From NCBI GenBank assembly GCA_021286765.1, contig JAJTBS010000001.1:806001-870000 (forward strand): a DNA stretch of 64,000 nt, given 5' to 3'. A model generated the notes under the pieces. That model was not told the origin of the DNA and did no database searches. It worked only from the letters and a program-made list of their open reading frames with translations. Below, one piece after another: positions 8,301 to 18,747 of the stretch (positions are counted from its first letter, which is position 1; each line of letters opens with the position of its first letter). This stretch comes from Holophagaceae bacterium. GTDB taxonomy: Bacteria; Acidobacteriota; Holophagae; Holophagales; Holophagaceae. The translations under genes and the position numbers were made by a program.

Positions 8301-9077
8301 TCAGAGCATTTCGAGGCTGATGGGACAGTGATCCGAACCCAGGACGTCAGCATGGATGCTGGCGTCCTTCACCTGCTCCAACAGGTCGCGGCTGGCGAGG
8401 AAGAGGTCGATCCTCCAGCCCACGTTCCGCTCCCGCGCCCCCCCGCGGGCCGTCCACCAGGTGTACAGGCCGGGGGTGGCCGGGTTCCGCTCCCGCAGGA
8501 CATCCACCAGTCCGGCATCCAGGTAGAGCTTGAAGTCCTCGCGTTCCTCGGGCGTGAATCCCGGGTTCTTGGTGTTGTCCTTGGGACGGGCGAGGTCGAT
8601 CTCCTCCGGGGCCACATTCATGTCGCCGGTCAGGATCACCTGATCCCCGGCCTTGTGATGCTTGGCCACGATCGCGGCCAGGTCCTTGGCGAACTGGCGC
8701 TTGAAGGGCAGACGCACCAGCCCCTGGGATGCGTTCGGGAAATAGCCTGCAATGAAGACCAGCTTTTCCTTCCGGGAGACGATCATGCGTCCTTCGGCGT
8801 CATAGCCCTCGATGCCCAGGCCCTTGGTGTGCTTGAAGCCCAGGTCCTTTTTCGTGAGGGTGGCCGAACCTGCATAGCCCTTCTTGCTCGTGGCTGGGAA
8901 CCAGCAGATGTCGTAGGCGCTCTCCAGCTGCCGGCGGACACCCAGATCAACTTCCTCCCACTCGGAGCGGATTTCCTGGAGGGAGAGCGCGTCGGGCTCA
9001 GTCTCTTCCAGCCAGTCCATGAAGCCCTTCTTCAGGACCGAACGGAAGCCATTCACGTTCCAGCTGTAGAAGCGCAT
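8301..9077 (-). CDS. xth: Exodeoxyribonuclease III family AP endonuclease
   Basis: A 258-residue member of the ExoIII/APE1 endonuclease-exonuclease-phosphatase family, which incises DNA at abasic sites in base excision repair. Motifs seen are the N-terminal SWNVNGFRS, LQEIRS (metal-binding Glu), the TGDMNVAPEEID catalytic loop, and the C-terminal WRIDLFLAS and GSDHCPI (catalytic Asp-His). The ATG at 9077 follows GGGAGGT; an in-frame extension to 9128 would run into the upstream gene. It lies 10 bases after the ArsC/Spx-like gene and is the last gene of a metG-led unit. This repair gene and tag are both near by on the same strand. Confidence 0.94.
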   Translation of the reverse strand: MRFYSWNVNGFRSVLKKGFMDWLEETEPDALSLQEIRSEWEEVDLGVRRQLESAYDICWFPATSKKGYAGSATLTKKDLGFKHTKGLGIEGYDAEGRMIVSRKEKLVFIAGYFPNASQGLVRLPFKRQFAKDLAAIVAKHHKAGDQVILTGDMNVAPEEIDLARPKDNTKNPGFTPEEREDFKLYLDAGLVDVLRERNPATPGLYTWWTARGGARERNVGWRIDLFLASRDLLEQVKDASIHADVLGSDHCPISLEML

Positions 9078-9087
9078 GGGACCTCCC

Positions 9088-9429
9088 TCAGGGCACCAGC
9101 TTCTCATAGGCGCTGGCATCGAATCCAATGATCACGCCCTTGGGGTGCACCAGGATGGGGCGCTTGAGCAGGTTGTTGTCCATCACCATCAGCACGATCG
9201 CCTCCGCCCTGCTGAGGCTGCGGTCCTTCAACCCCAGTTCCTTGAACTTGGGGCTCTTGGTGCCGAGCATGGGTGTCGGGTCCTGCGGCAGCAGCCGTTC
9301 CAATTCCCCGGCCTCCAGCGGCTTCTTGAAGTAGTCCCGCACAACCACCTCGATGCCCAGCTCCGCCAGCTTCGCTCTGGCGTTGCGGCAGGTGGTGCAG
9401 CTCGACTTCATCCAGAGCAGGGCCTTCAC
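9088..9429 (-). CDS. ArsC/Spx-family thioredoxin-fold protein
   Basis: A 113-residue protein with the ArsC/Spx fold: strand-loop LLWMKSSCTTCRNARAKL, then VVVRDYFKKPLEAGELERLL and the LLKRPILVHPKG segment typical of the family. The CTTC motif is a CxxC pair, as in Spx, rather than the single active cysteine of classic arsenate reductases, so redox sensing or disulfide exchange is more likely than arsenate reduction. The GTG at 9429 is the start: it follows GGAGG and overlaps the previous stop as GTGA. An upstream ATG at 9504 would lie inside the neighbouring gene. Confidence 0.85.
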   Translation of the reverse strand: MKALLWMKSSCTTCRNARAKLAELGIEVVVRDYFKKPLEAGELERLLPQDPTPMLGTKSPKFKELGLKDRSLSRAEAIVLMVMDNNLLKRPILVHPKGVIIGFDASAYEKLVP

Positions 9430-9767
9430 AGTTCCTCCACGAAGCGATCCAGCAGGCGGTCCGTCCGCCAACGGAGGATTCCGAAGAACAAGAATCCGCC
9501 CCAACCCTTCATGCGCCCCTCAAGGTGAAGGTGGGCCCCCCTCGGATCCGGGGAGATGGTCAGGACGCCCGATTCCACGGCGCCTGGCAGGATGCGCTCC
9601 CAGCGCAGCAGCAATCCGTCGTGGGCCTCCTCCGGAGCGGTCCAACCCCGGAGGGATCGAAGGCACTCGAAGGCGCCGGGGGTCTCGTTCTGAAGCCGCC
9701 GGGCAATGTGCTCGAAGGGCGCATCCGTGAGGAGCTCTGCTTCGAAACTGAAGACGGGGCGCCTCAC
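9426..9767 (-). CDS. Conserved-looking hypothetical protein
   Basis: A 113-residue protein of unknown family. It begins with a GTG overlapping the metG stop (GTGA) and itself ends overlapping the next GTG start, so it is translationally coupled on both sides. Alternating beta-like segments (RPVFSFEAELLTD, GVLTISPDPRGAHLHLEGR) and the C-terminal FFGILRWRTDRLLDRFVEEL helix are reminiscent of small START/polyketide-cyclase-like ligand-binding folds, but this is only an impression. No catalytic residues are identified. Confidence 0.7.
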   Translation of the reverse strand: MRRPVFSFEAELLTDAPFEHIARRLQNETPGAFECLRSLRGWTAPEEAHDGLLLRWERILPGAVESGVLTISPDPRGAHLHLEGRMKGWGGFLFFGILRWRTDRLLDRFVEEL

Positions 9768-11665
9768 TTCACCAGGAACCCGGGCATGGCATCGGCGGGG
9801 GGGGCGACGAGATAGGGCTTGCTGGCGTTGTCGCTGGCGGCCAGGAGCATGCCGTGGCTCTCGATGCCCATGAGCTTGCGGGGAGCCAGGTTTGCCACGA
9901 CGACGACCAGCTTCCCAACCAGGTCGGCCGGTTCATAGGCCTTGCCGATGCCACCCACGATGGTGCGCTGCTCGAGCCCGATGTCCACCTTCATCTTGAT
10001 GAGCTTGTCGCTCTTCGGGACACGCTCAGCCTCGAGAATCCTCCCGACGCGCAGATCCACCTTGAAGAAAGTATCCGCGTCCACGGTCTCGCGGATCTCG
10101 GGGACATCCAGGCTGGGTTTGGCTTCGGCCGGGGCCTCGGGAGGCAGCAGTTCACTCAATTCCTTCTCCTTGTCGATGCGCTGGAACAGGGGTTTCGCCT
10201 CGCCGATGGGCCCGGCGGCCGGGCCGTCGAGGGCGAAGCCATGGAACGTGGTCTCGGCCACCTGGGTGCCGTGCCCCAGAGATTCCCAGAGGGTCTGGGC
10301 GATCTCCGGCATCACCGGCGCCACCAGCAGCGCGGTGGCCCGCAGGGCCCGATAGAGGTTGGCCAGCACCGCGTCGAGCTTGGGATCGTTGGCAGGATCC
10401 TTGGCCAGCTTCCAAGGCTCGGCCTTCACGATGTAGCCGTCCAGGGCGCGCAAGTAGGTCCAGAGCGTGTCCAGAGCCCCGTGGAAGTTGCTGGCCCGGG
10501 CCTGCTCCAGATACTCCGGGAAGACCGCCAGCAGCTGATCCGCCATCTGCTGATCCAGCTCGTCCAGGACCGCGGGCATGGGCACCACGCCGCCACGGTA
10601 CCGCTGGATCATGCTCAGGGTCCGCGAGGCCAGGTTGCCCAGGCCGTTGGCCAGGTCGGCGTTGAGCCGGTCCATGAAGCCTTCGAATGAGAAGCCGCGG
10701 TCGTGGCCCACCTGCATGTCCCGCATGAAGTAGAAACGCAGCGCATCGTTGCCGAAACGGAGCAGGGTGTCGGGCCGCACGACATTGCCTTTGCTCTTGG
10801 ACATCTTGTCGTCGCCCATGAGCCACCAGCCGTGGGCCAGGATGGTGGTGGGCTGGAACATGCCCGCAGCCATGAGGAAGGCCGGCCAGTAGACCGCGTG
10901 GAAGCGGAGGATGTCCTTGCCCACGATCTGCAGGTCCGGCGGCCAGGTATTGGCGGGGCAGCCAGTCAGGTAGTTCAGCAGGGCGTCGAACCACACGTAG
11001 ATGACATGCTTCTCGTCGCCAGGGACCGGGATGCCCCAGGTGATGCTGGTGCGGCTGATGGAGAGGTCCTGGAGGCCGCCCTCCACGAAGCGCTTCACCT
11101 CGTTGAAGCGGAAGTCGGGCTGGACGAAATCCGGGTGCTCCTCGAAGTGCTTCAGCAGGCGGTCCTGGTAGGCGCTGAGGCGGAAGAAGTAGGTCTCTTC
11201 TTCGAGCTCGATGAGCTGGTGGGCCAGACCCTGGGCCTGCAACTCCTTGGCCTGGGTCTCGGTGACGTAGGCCTCATCGCTGACAGAGTACAAGCCCTTG
11301 TAGGTGGCCTTGTAGATGTCGCCCTTATCCAGCAGGCGCTTGAAGAGGCGCTGCACCTGGTCGCGGTGGTCCTGGTCCGTGGTGCGGATGAAGCGGAAGT
11401 GGGTCATGCCCATGGCCTTCCACAGCTCCGTATAGTTCGCCACCACCTCATCGGCCAGCTGCTTGGGTGTGATGCCCCGGGCTGCCGCGGCCTTCTCCAC
11501 CTTCTGCCCGTGTTCGTCCGTGCCGGTCAGGAAATAGACCTGCTCACCACGCATGCGGTGGAATCGCGCAATCACGTCTGCAAGGACCGTGGTGTAGGTG
11601 TGCCCAATGTGGGGGCGGTCGTTCACGTAGTAGATGGGCGTGGTGACATAGAAGGGCTTGGACAC
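9764..11665 (-). CDS. metG: Methionyl-tRNA synthetase
   Basis: A 633-residue class I aminoacyl-tRNA synthetase that charges tRNA-Met. The HIGH motif is PHIGH at residues 18-22 and KMSKS is at about 287-291. The connective region where zinc-binding cysteines occur in many MetRS reads SVSDEAYVTETQA and lacks cysteines. A C-terminal EMAP/Trbp111-like tRNA-binding domain (about 530-633: FFKVDLRVGRILEAERVPKSDKL) is fused. The GTG at 11665 follows GGAGT. It leads a unit of four tightly packed genes ending in xth. Confidence 0.97.
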   Translation of the reverse strand: MSKPFYVTTPIYYVNDRPHIGHTYTTVLADVIARFHRMRGEQVYFLTGTDEHGQKVEKAAAARGITPKQLADEVVANYTELWKAMGMTHFRFIRTTDQDHRDQVQRLFKRLLDKGDIYKATYKGLYSVSDEAYVTETQAKELQAQGLAHQLIELEEETYFFRLSAYQDRLLKHFEEHPDFVQPDFRFNEVKRFVEGGLQDLSISRTSITWGIPVPGDEKHVIYVWFDALLNYLTGCPANTWPPDLQIVGKDILRFHAVYWPAFLMAAGMFQPTTILAHGWWLMGDDKMSKSKGNVVRPDTLLRFGNDALRFYFMRDMQVGHDRGFSFEGFMDRLNADLANGLGNLASRTLSMIQRYRGGVVPMPAVLDELDQQMADQLLAVFPEYLEQARASNFHGALDTLWTYLRALDGYIVKAEPWKLAKDPANDPKLDAVLANLYRALRATALLVAPVMPEIAQTLWESLGHGTQVAETTFHGFALDGPAAGPIGEAKPLFQRIDKEKELSELLPPEAPAEAKPSLDVPEIRETVDADTFFKVDLRVGRILEAERVPKSDKLIKMKVDIGLEQRTIVGGIGKAYEPADLVGKLVVVVANLAPRKLMGIESHGMLLAASDNASKPYLVAPPADAMPGFLVK

Positions 11666-11726
11666 AGGGACTCCGGATCCTCCAGTCTAGCGTTCCCGCC
11701 TTCCTTTCGCGTTCGCGAAAAGAGAT

Positions 11727-12296
11727 CTAGGGTGCCTTTCGCCAGCAACCTGCCAAGTGATCGTCCACCAGGCCCATGGACTGCATGTAGGCGTACATGA
11801 TCGTGGGCCCCACGAAGGTGAAGCCGCGTTTCTTGAGGGCCTTGCTCAGAGCCTCGGCCTCAGGGGTCACGGCAGGCACTTCCGAAAGCGTCCTCGGTTG
11901 GTTCACTTTCGGCACGCCGCCCACGAAAGACCAGAGAAAGGCATCGAAGGTGCCAAACTCACGCTGGACGGCCAGGAAGGCCAGGGCGTTCCTGCGAGCC
12001 GAGAAGACCTTCAGCCGGTTCCGCACGATGCCCGGGTCCCGGAGGACGGCCTCCAGTTCGGCGTCCGTCATAGCTGCGACGCTCACCGGATCGAAGGCGT
12101 GGAAGGCCTTCCGATAAGCCTCGCGCTTGCGCAAGATGGTGATCCAGCTCAATCCGGCCTGGGCGCCTTCGAGAATCAGCTTCTCGAAGAGCCGCTGGTC
12201 ATCGTGCTGAGGAACGCCCCACTCTTCGTCGTGGTAGGCCATGTAGAGCGGATCCGTTCCGCACCAGCCGCACCGCTCGGGCATCAGATCCCCCAT
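11727..12296 (-). CDS. tag: DNA-3-methyladenine glycosylase I
   Basis: A protein of about 189 residues that removes 3-methyladenine from alkylated DNA. The N-terminus (PERCGWCGTDPLYMAYHDEEWG) and the HhH-like core (GLSWITILRKREAYRKAF) match Tag. The zinc site expected from E. coli Tag (Cys4, His17, His175, Cys179) is present as the ERC cysteine, YHDEEWG histidine and the C-terminal DDHLAGC. Start choices are the ATG at 12296 (AGGA six bases before) and the ATG at 12284, which aligns better with E. coli Tag. A long perfect hairpin (12309-12343) lies directly upstream. Confidence 0.94.
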   Translation of the reverse strand: MGDLMPERCGWCGTDPLYMAYHDEEWGVPQHDDQRLFEKLILEGAQAGLSWITILRKREAYRKAFHAFDPVSVAAMTDAELEAVLRDPGIVRNRLKVFSARRNALAFLAVQREFGTFDAFLWSFVGGVPKVNQPRTLSEVPAVTPEAEALSKALKKRGFTFVGPTIMYAYMQSMGLVDDHLAGCWRKAP

Positions 12297-12308
12297 CACC
12301 GTTCCTGA

Positions 12309-12343
12309 CGCAGAATCGGGCGGCTCCGCCGCCCGATTCTGCG
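12309..12343 (-). repeat. Perfect 16-bp inverted repeat between cyclophilin and tag
   Basis: Bases 12309-12324 pair perfectly with 12328-12343 around a 3-base loop. It lies 17 bases after the cyclophilin stop and immediately before the ribosome-binding region of tag, on the minus strand. There is no T tract on either side, so it is not a textbook intrinsic terminator. It could be a mRNA processing/stability element, a rho-independent attenuator or a dispersed repeat. Confidence 0.75.
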
Positions 12344-12359
12344 CGCAAGTTGGAGCCGA

Positions 12360-12821
12360 TTAGGCCTCCACCACCGTCGCCTTGACGATCCGGTCGTTGG
12401 CCTTGATGGCCTGAACGACCTTGACATCCGCCTCCGAGGCGCACTGGCCAAAGACCGTGTGCACACCATCGAGGTGGCTGGGGGCGCTGCCATTGCAGAT
12501 GAAGAACTGGCTGCCGCCCGTGTTCGGGCCAGCGTGGGCCATGGAGAGGGCGCCCAGCTTGTGCTTGTGGGGGTTGCCGGCCGTCTCGCACTTGATCTTC
12601 CAGCCGGGACCGCCAGTCCCTGGCATGCCCGAGGCGCCGGGCTTGGTGTTGGGGCAGCCACCCTGGATGACAAAGTCGGGGATCACGCGATGGAAAGCCA
12701 AACCATCGTAGAAACCGGCTTCGATGAGCTTCACGAAGTTCGCCACGGTACCCGGGGCCTCCTTCGGGAACAGATCCAGGTTGATGTCGCCCTTGTCGGT
12801 CTGCAGGAGCACGCGGGTCAT
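12360..12821 (-). CDS. Cytoplasmic cyclophilin-type peptidyl-prolyl isomerase
   Basis: A 153-residue cyclophilin catalysing proline cis-trans isomerisation. Active-site signatures are [13 protein letters not shown] (Arg, Phe), SQFFI and the [10 protein letters not shown] segment. There is no signal peptide, in contrast with the second cyclophilin at 52003-52581. An insert (about 63-90, [27 protein letters not shown]) is typical of the longer bacterial PpiB-like group. The ATG at 12821 follows GAGGT; the GTG two codons upstream would overlap the ribosome-binding site. Confidence 0.93.
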   Translation of the reverse strand: MTRVLLQTDKGDINLDLFPKEAPGTVANFVKLIEAGFYDGLAFHRVIPDFVIQGGCPNTKPGASGMPGTGGPGWKIKCETAGNPHKHKLGALSMAHAGPNTGGSQFFICNGSAPSHLDGVHTVFGQCASEADVKVVQAIKANDRIVKATVVEA

Positions 12822-13152
12822 GGTCACCTCTTTCGGTCAATCCAACAGGATAGGAGCCAGCCCACCGGGAGTCAGCAGCAATTCGGGTTCCGACCTACTC
12901 ATCGTCGATGGAATTAACTGCCGCTGTAGATTCAATTTATTGATTTAAATATATTTAATTCATTTGATGAGCAAGCTATAAAGGGCGATCCACCAGGGCG
13001 TCCTCGGCTTCCAGCCCACAGAAATACCAAGCTCCCCAAAAATTCCTTTGGTTTCCGAGGGGAAGAGACTTAGGCTTGGGCCCTGCTTCAGGCTTATCAG
13101 GTTCTGAGTCTCAAGTTCCTGATCACAGCCCCCTTTTTCACAAGGAGAGCCC
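12822..13152. other. 331-base intergenic region with AT-rich core
   Basis: No convincing protein gene lies here. The centre (about 12910-12975) is strikingly AT-rich for this chromosome and contains the 14-base palindrome TTAAATATATTTAA. The region must hold the promoter of the cyclophilin on the minus strand and of the small peptide gene on the plus strand. I cannot assign exact promoter boxes with confidence. A frame open on the minus strand through this region is not backed by a start site or composition. Confidence 0.5.
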
Positions 13153-13296
13153 GTGACCACCAAACCGATCATCCCGGATCCGGAGAACCCCGCTCCAGAG
13201 TCCGACGAACAGGAACAGGCCTCCATCGAGGCCAGCCTCACCTCAACCTCCAAGGCGACCACAGGTGGAACGGGCTCGATCAAAGTCACCGGCTGA
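13153..13296 (+). CDS. Small peptide gene, 47 residues, unknown function
   Basis: A GTG at 13153 has AAGGAG six bases upstream and opens a 47-codon frame ending TGA at 13294-13296. The peptide has an acidic, Pro-rich first half (IPDPENPAPESDEQEQ) and a Ser/Thr/Gly-rich second half ending GGTGSIKVTG. It has no cysteine, signal peptide or membrane segment. It stands alone behind an AT-rich region and converges on the Ser/Thr kinase gene. The acidic leader and Thr/Gly-rich tail recall some modified-peptide precursors, but no modification enzyme is adjacent, so this is speculation. The strong ribosome-binding site is the main evidence that it is real. Confidence 0.5.
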   Translation: MTTKPIIPDPENPAPESDEQEQASIEASLTSTSKATTGGTGSIKVTG

Positions 13297-13322
13297 ATCC
13301 ACCCCGGAGGCCTTTCGGCCCA

Positions 13323-16799
<3,477 letters not shown>

Positions 16800-17012
16800 A
16801 CGATTCGCCAGATTGCTGGGCAGGCCGCATCGTCCCTGCGACCCGCCCTGAACGGTGCCAAGATCTCGCAGTGTCCAAGAGGGGTGCCTGGCTGTAGGGA
16901 CATGGTTTCCTGGGGATCGTCCCCATCATAGGTCAACCCGGGACTTCCAAGGTGGTGTACCTTGCCTGTAATTCACCATTCAGCCCGCGCCATTCCTGAC
17001 CTCGAAGGCCGC
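16800..17012. promoter_or_regulatory. Divergent promoter region of kinase and phosphatase genes
   Basis: This 213-base spacer separates the divergently transcribed Ser/Thr kinase and FHA-GAF-SpoIIE gene, so it must contain at least one promoter for each. A small inverted repeat (16911-16916 with 16920-16925, 3-base loop) lies roughly mid-way and could be an operator or leader hairpin. No promoter boxes are clear enough to place. Confidence 0.35.
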
Positions 17013-18650
17013 ATGAAGCCCCTGATGCTGCACATCCCCGGCCGACCGCCCATTCCTCTGGAGGGGGAGGCGAAGTCCTGGACGCTGGGGCGTTCTTCAC
17101 AGAACGACGTGGCCATCCCGGACGCCAGCCTGAGCCGTCACCATGCCCGCATCACCCTGAGAGAAGGTGTGCCCTACCTGGAGGACCTCGGTTCCCTCAA
17201 CGGCACCTCGCTCAACGGTGAGCGCATCACCTTGCCACACCCCCTGCAGGAGGCAGACGAGATCCGGCTGGGCCAGGTGCCCATCCGCCTGGGCACCCCC
17301 TCCCAGGGCCCCCGCGTTCGCATCGGGCCCGAGTCGGACGCCTCATCCTCGGCCGGTTCCATCGTGCTTCCGCTGGACCGGCTGCGCGCCGTCCCCGACC
17401 GTCGCAGCGAACCTCCGGAGACGCTGCGTCTGCGCGAAGTGATCCGCGAGATCCAGGCCCTCTCTCTGGAACTGCTGGAGGACAGCCCGCCCGAGCAGCT
17501 GCTCTCCCATCTCCTGGATCGCCTCTGGACTTTGCTGAAGCCCTGGCGGGCCGCCGTCCTCATCCAGGACAGCCGGACCGGACTCCATACCGTGGCCTCC
17601 CGCGGACCGGAAGGTGATCAGCCCATCCTGCTGGCGCGCAGCCTCGTGGATGCCGCCCTCAAACGCAAAGAGTCCGTGCTCTTCAACGACCTCGGGGACA
17701 ACGAGGGGCTCGCCTCGCCCTCGCTCATGCTGAGCGGCGTCACCTCGGCCATGGTCACGCCCCTGGAGCATCAGGGCGTGGTGAAGGGCCTTCTCTATCT
17801 GGATTCGCACCCGCCCAGGCTGCCCTTCAACGAAGAGGACCTCCGCCTGGCCAGCATCCTGGCCCACTTGGCGACAGCTAAGCTGGAACAGGGCCGCCTG
17901 CGCGAAGAGGCCATGGCCCGCAAGAAGGTGGACCAAGAGCTGGACCTCGCCCGCCACATCCAGCAGGGCTTGCTTCCAGGCTTTCCGCCCGACATTGAAG
18001 GCTATGAAATCCATGGCAACAACCTGCCCAGCCGCCAGGTCTCGGGCGACCTCTTTGGCTGGTGGCCGCGGAGTGATGGGCGCTGGCTCTTCTGCCTGGC
18101 CGATGTCAGCGGCAAGGGCCTCGGGCCGGGCCTGCTGATGGCCTCGCTCCAGGCGACCCTGGAGGCTTGGACCGAGCGGGACACCTCGACGGCGGGCCTG
18201 GCCTTCCAGCTCTCCCGGATGCTGGCGCGGCACACCGACGGGCGGCGGTTCGTGACCGCCTTCCTCGCCCTGCTCGATCCCCGGACCGGCGCGCTCACCT
18301 ACACCAACGCAGGCCATAACCCAGCGCTCTTTCTCCGGCCAGACGGCTCGATTCGAAACCTTGACGCCCAGGGACTGCCCCTGGCCATGCTGCCTGGAAA
18401 CCCTTACGAAGAAGCCACGATCCAGCTGGAATCCGGTGACCTGCTGGTGGCGTACACCGATGGCATCACGGAAGCCACCGACCGCCGGGAGGAGGAATTT
18501 GGCACCGAGGCCCTCACGGCCTTCGTGGGGGCGCGGCGCAACGAACCGCTCCCCGCCCTGGATGCCGCCCTGCTCGGGGAGCTGGACCGGTTCACCCAGG
18601 GAGCGCCCTACCTGGATGACCGCACCCTCCTGATGATCCGGAAACAGTAG
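17013..18650 (+). CDS. FHA-GAF-SpoIIE (PP2C-type) protein phosphatase
   Basis: A 545-residue cytoplasmic signalling protein. An FHA domain at about 1-95 (WTLGRSSQNDVAIPDASLSRHHARI, SLNGTSLNG) should bind phosphothreonine. A GAF-like domain lies at about 165-310. A SpoIIE/RsbU-type phosphatase domain occupies about 325-545 (ADVSGKGLGPGLLMA, TNAGHNPALFL, AYTDGITEA), with the metal-binding aspartates present. The ATG at 17013 follows GAAGG. Divergence from the Hanks kinase suggests that the phosphatase reads or reverses kinase-dependent phosphorylation, or controls an anti-sigma-factor antagonist; neither partner is proved. Confidence 0.9.
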   Translation: MKPLMLHIPGRPPIPLEGEAKSWTLGRSSQNDVAIPDASLSRHHARITLREGVPYLEDLGSLNGTSLNGERITLPHPLQEADEIRLGQVPIRLGTPSQGPRVRIGPESDASSSAGSIVLPLDRLRAVPDRRSEPPETLRLREVIREIQALSLELLEDSPPEQLLSHLLDRLWTLLKPWRAAVLIQDSRTGLHTVASRGPEGDQPILLARSLVDAALKRKESVLFNDLGDNEGLASPSLMLSGVTSAMVTPLEHQGVVKGLLYLDSHPPRLPFNEEDLRLASILAHLATAKLEQGRLREEAMARKKVDQELDLARHIQQGLLPGFPPDIEGYEIHGNNLPSRQVSGDLFGWWPRSDGRWLFCLADVSGKGLGPGLLMASLQATLEAWTERDTSTAGLAFQLSRMLARHTDGRRFVTAFLALLDPRTGALTYTNAGHNPALFLRPDGSIRNLDAQGLPLAMLPGNPYEEATIQLESGDLLVAYTDGITEATDRREEEFGTEALTAFVGARRNEPLPALDAALLGELDRFTQGAPYLDDRTLLMIRKQ

Positions 18651-18655
18651 CCTGA

Positions 18656-18680
18656 GGCACCTCCCGGTGCCCAAATTTTA
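18656..18680 (+). terminator. Weak intrinsic terminator after the SpoIIE phosphatase
   Basis: A 6-bp stem (18656-18661 with 18666-18671) with a TCCC loop is followed by a T-containing run (AAATTTT). It lies five bases after the phosphatase stop. It also spans a GTG at 18667 in frame with the following histidine kinase, which makes that codon an unlikely start. Confidence 0.5.
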
Positions 18681-18747
18681 CCAAAGATCACACTCGTTAC
18701 ATGCCCTGCCGATCCATAATCCGGATACCACCTCCGCCCGGCGTCGC

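Noticed and set aside
12960..13289. 109-codon minus-strand frame through the AT-rich spacer
   Set aside because: It lies opposite the small peptide gene, crosses the AT-rich spacer and has no start signal.
18667..18747. Upstream GTG start for the hybrid histidine kinase
   Set aside because: The GTG lies in the 3' arm of a terminator-like hairpin after the phosphatase gene.
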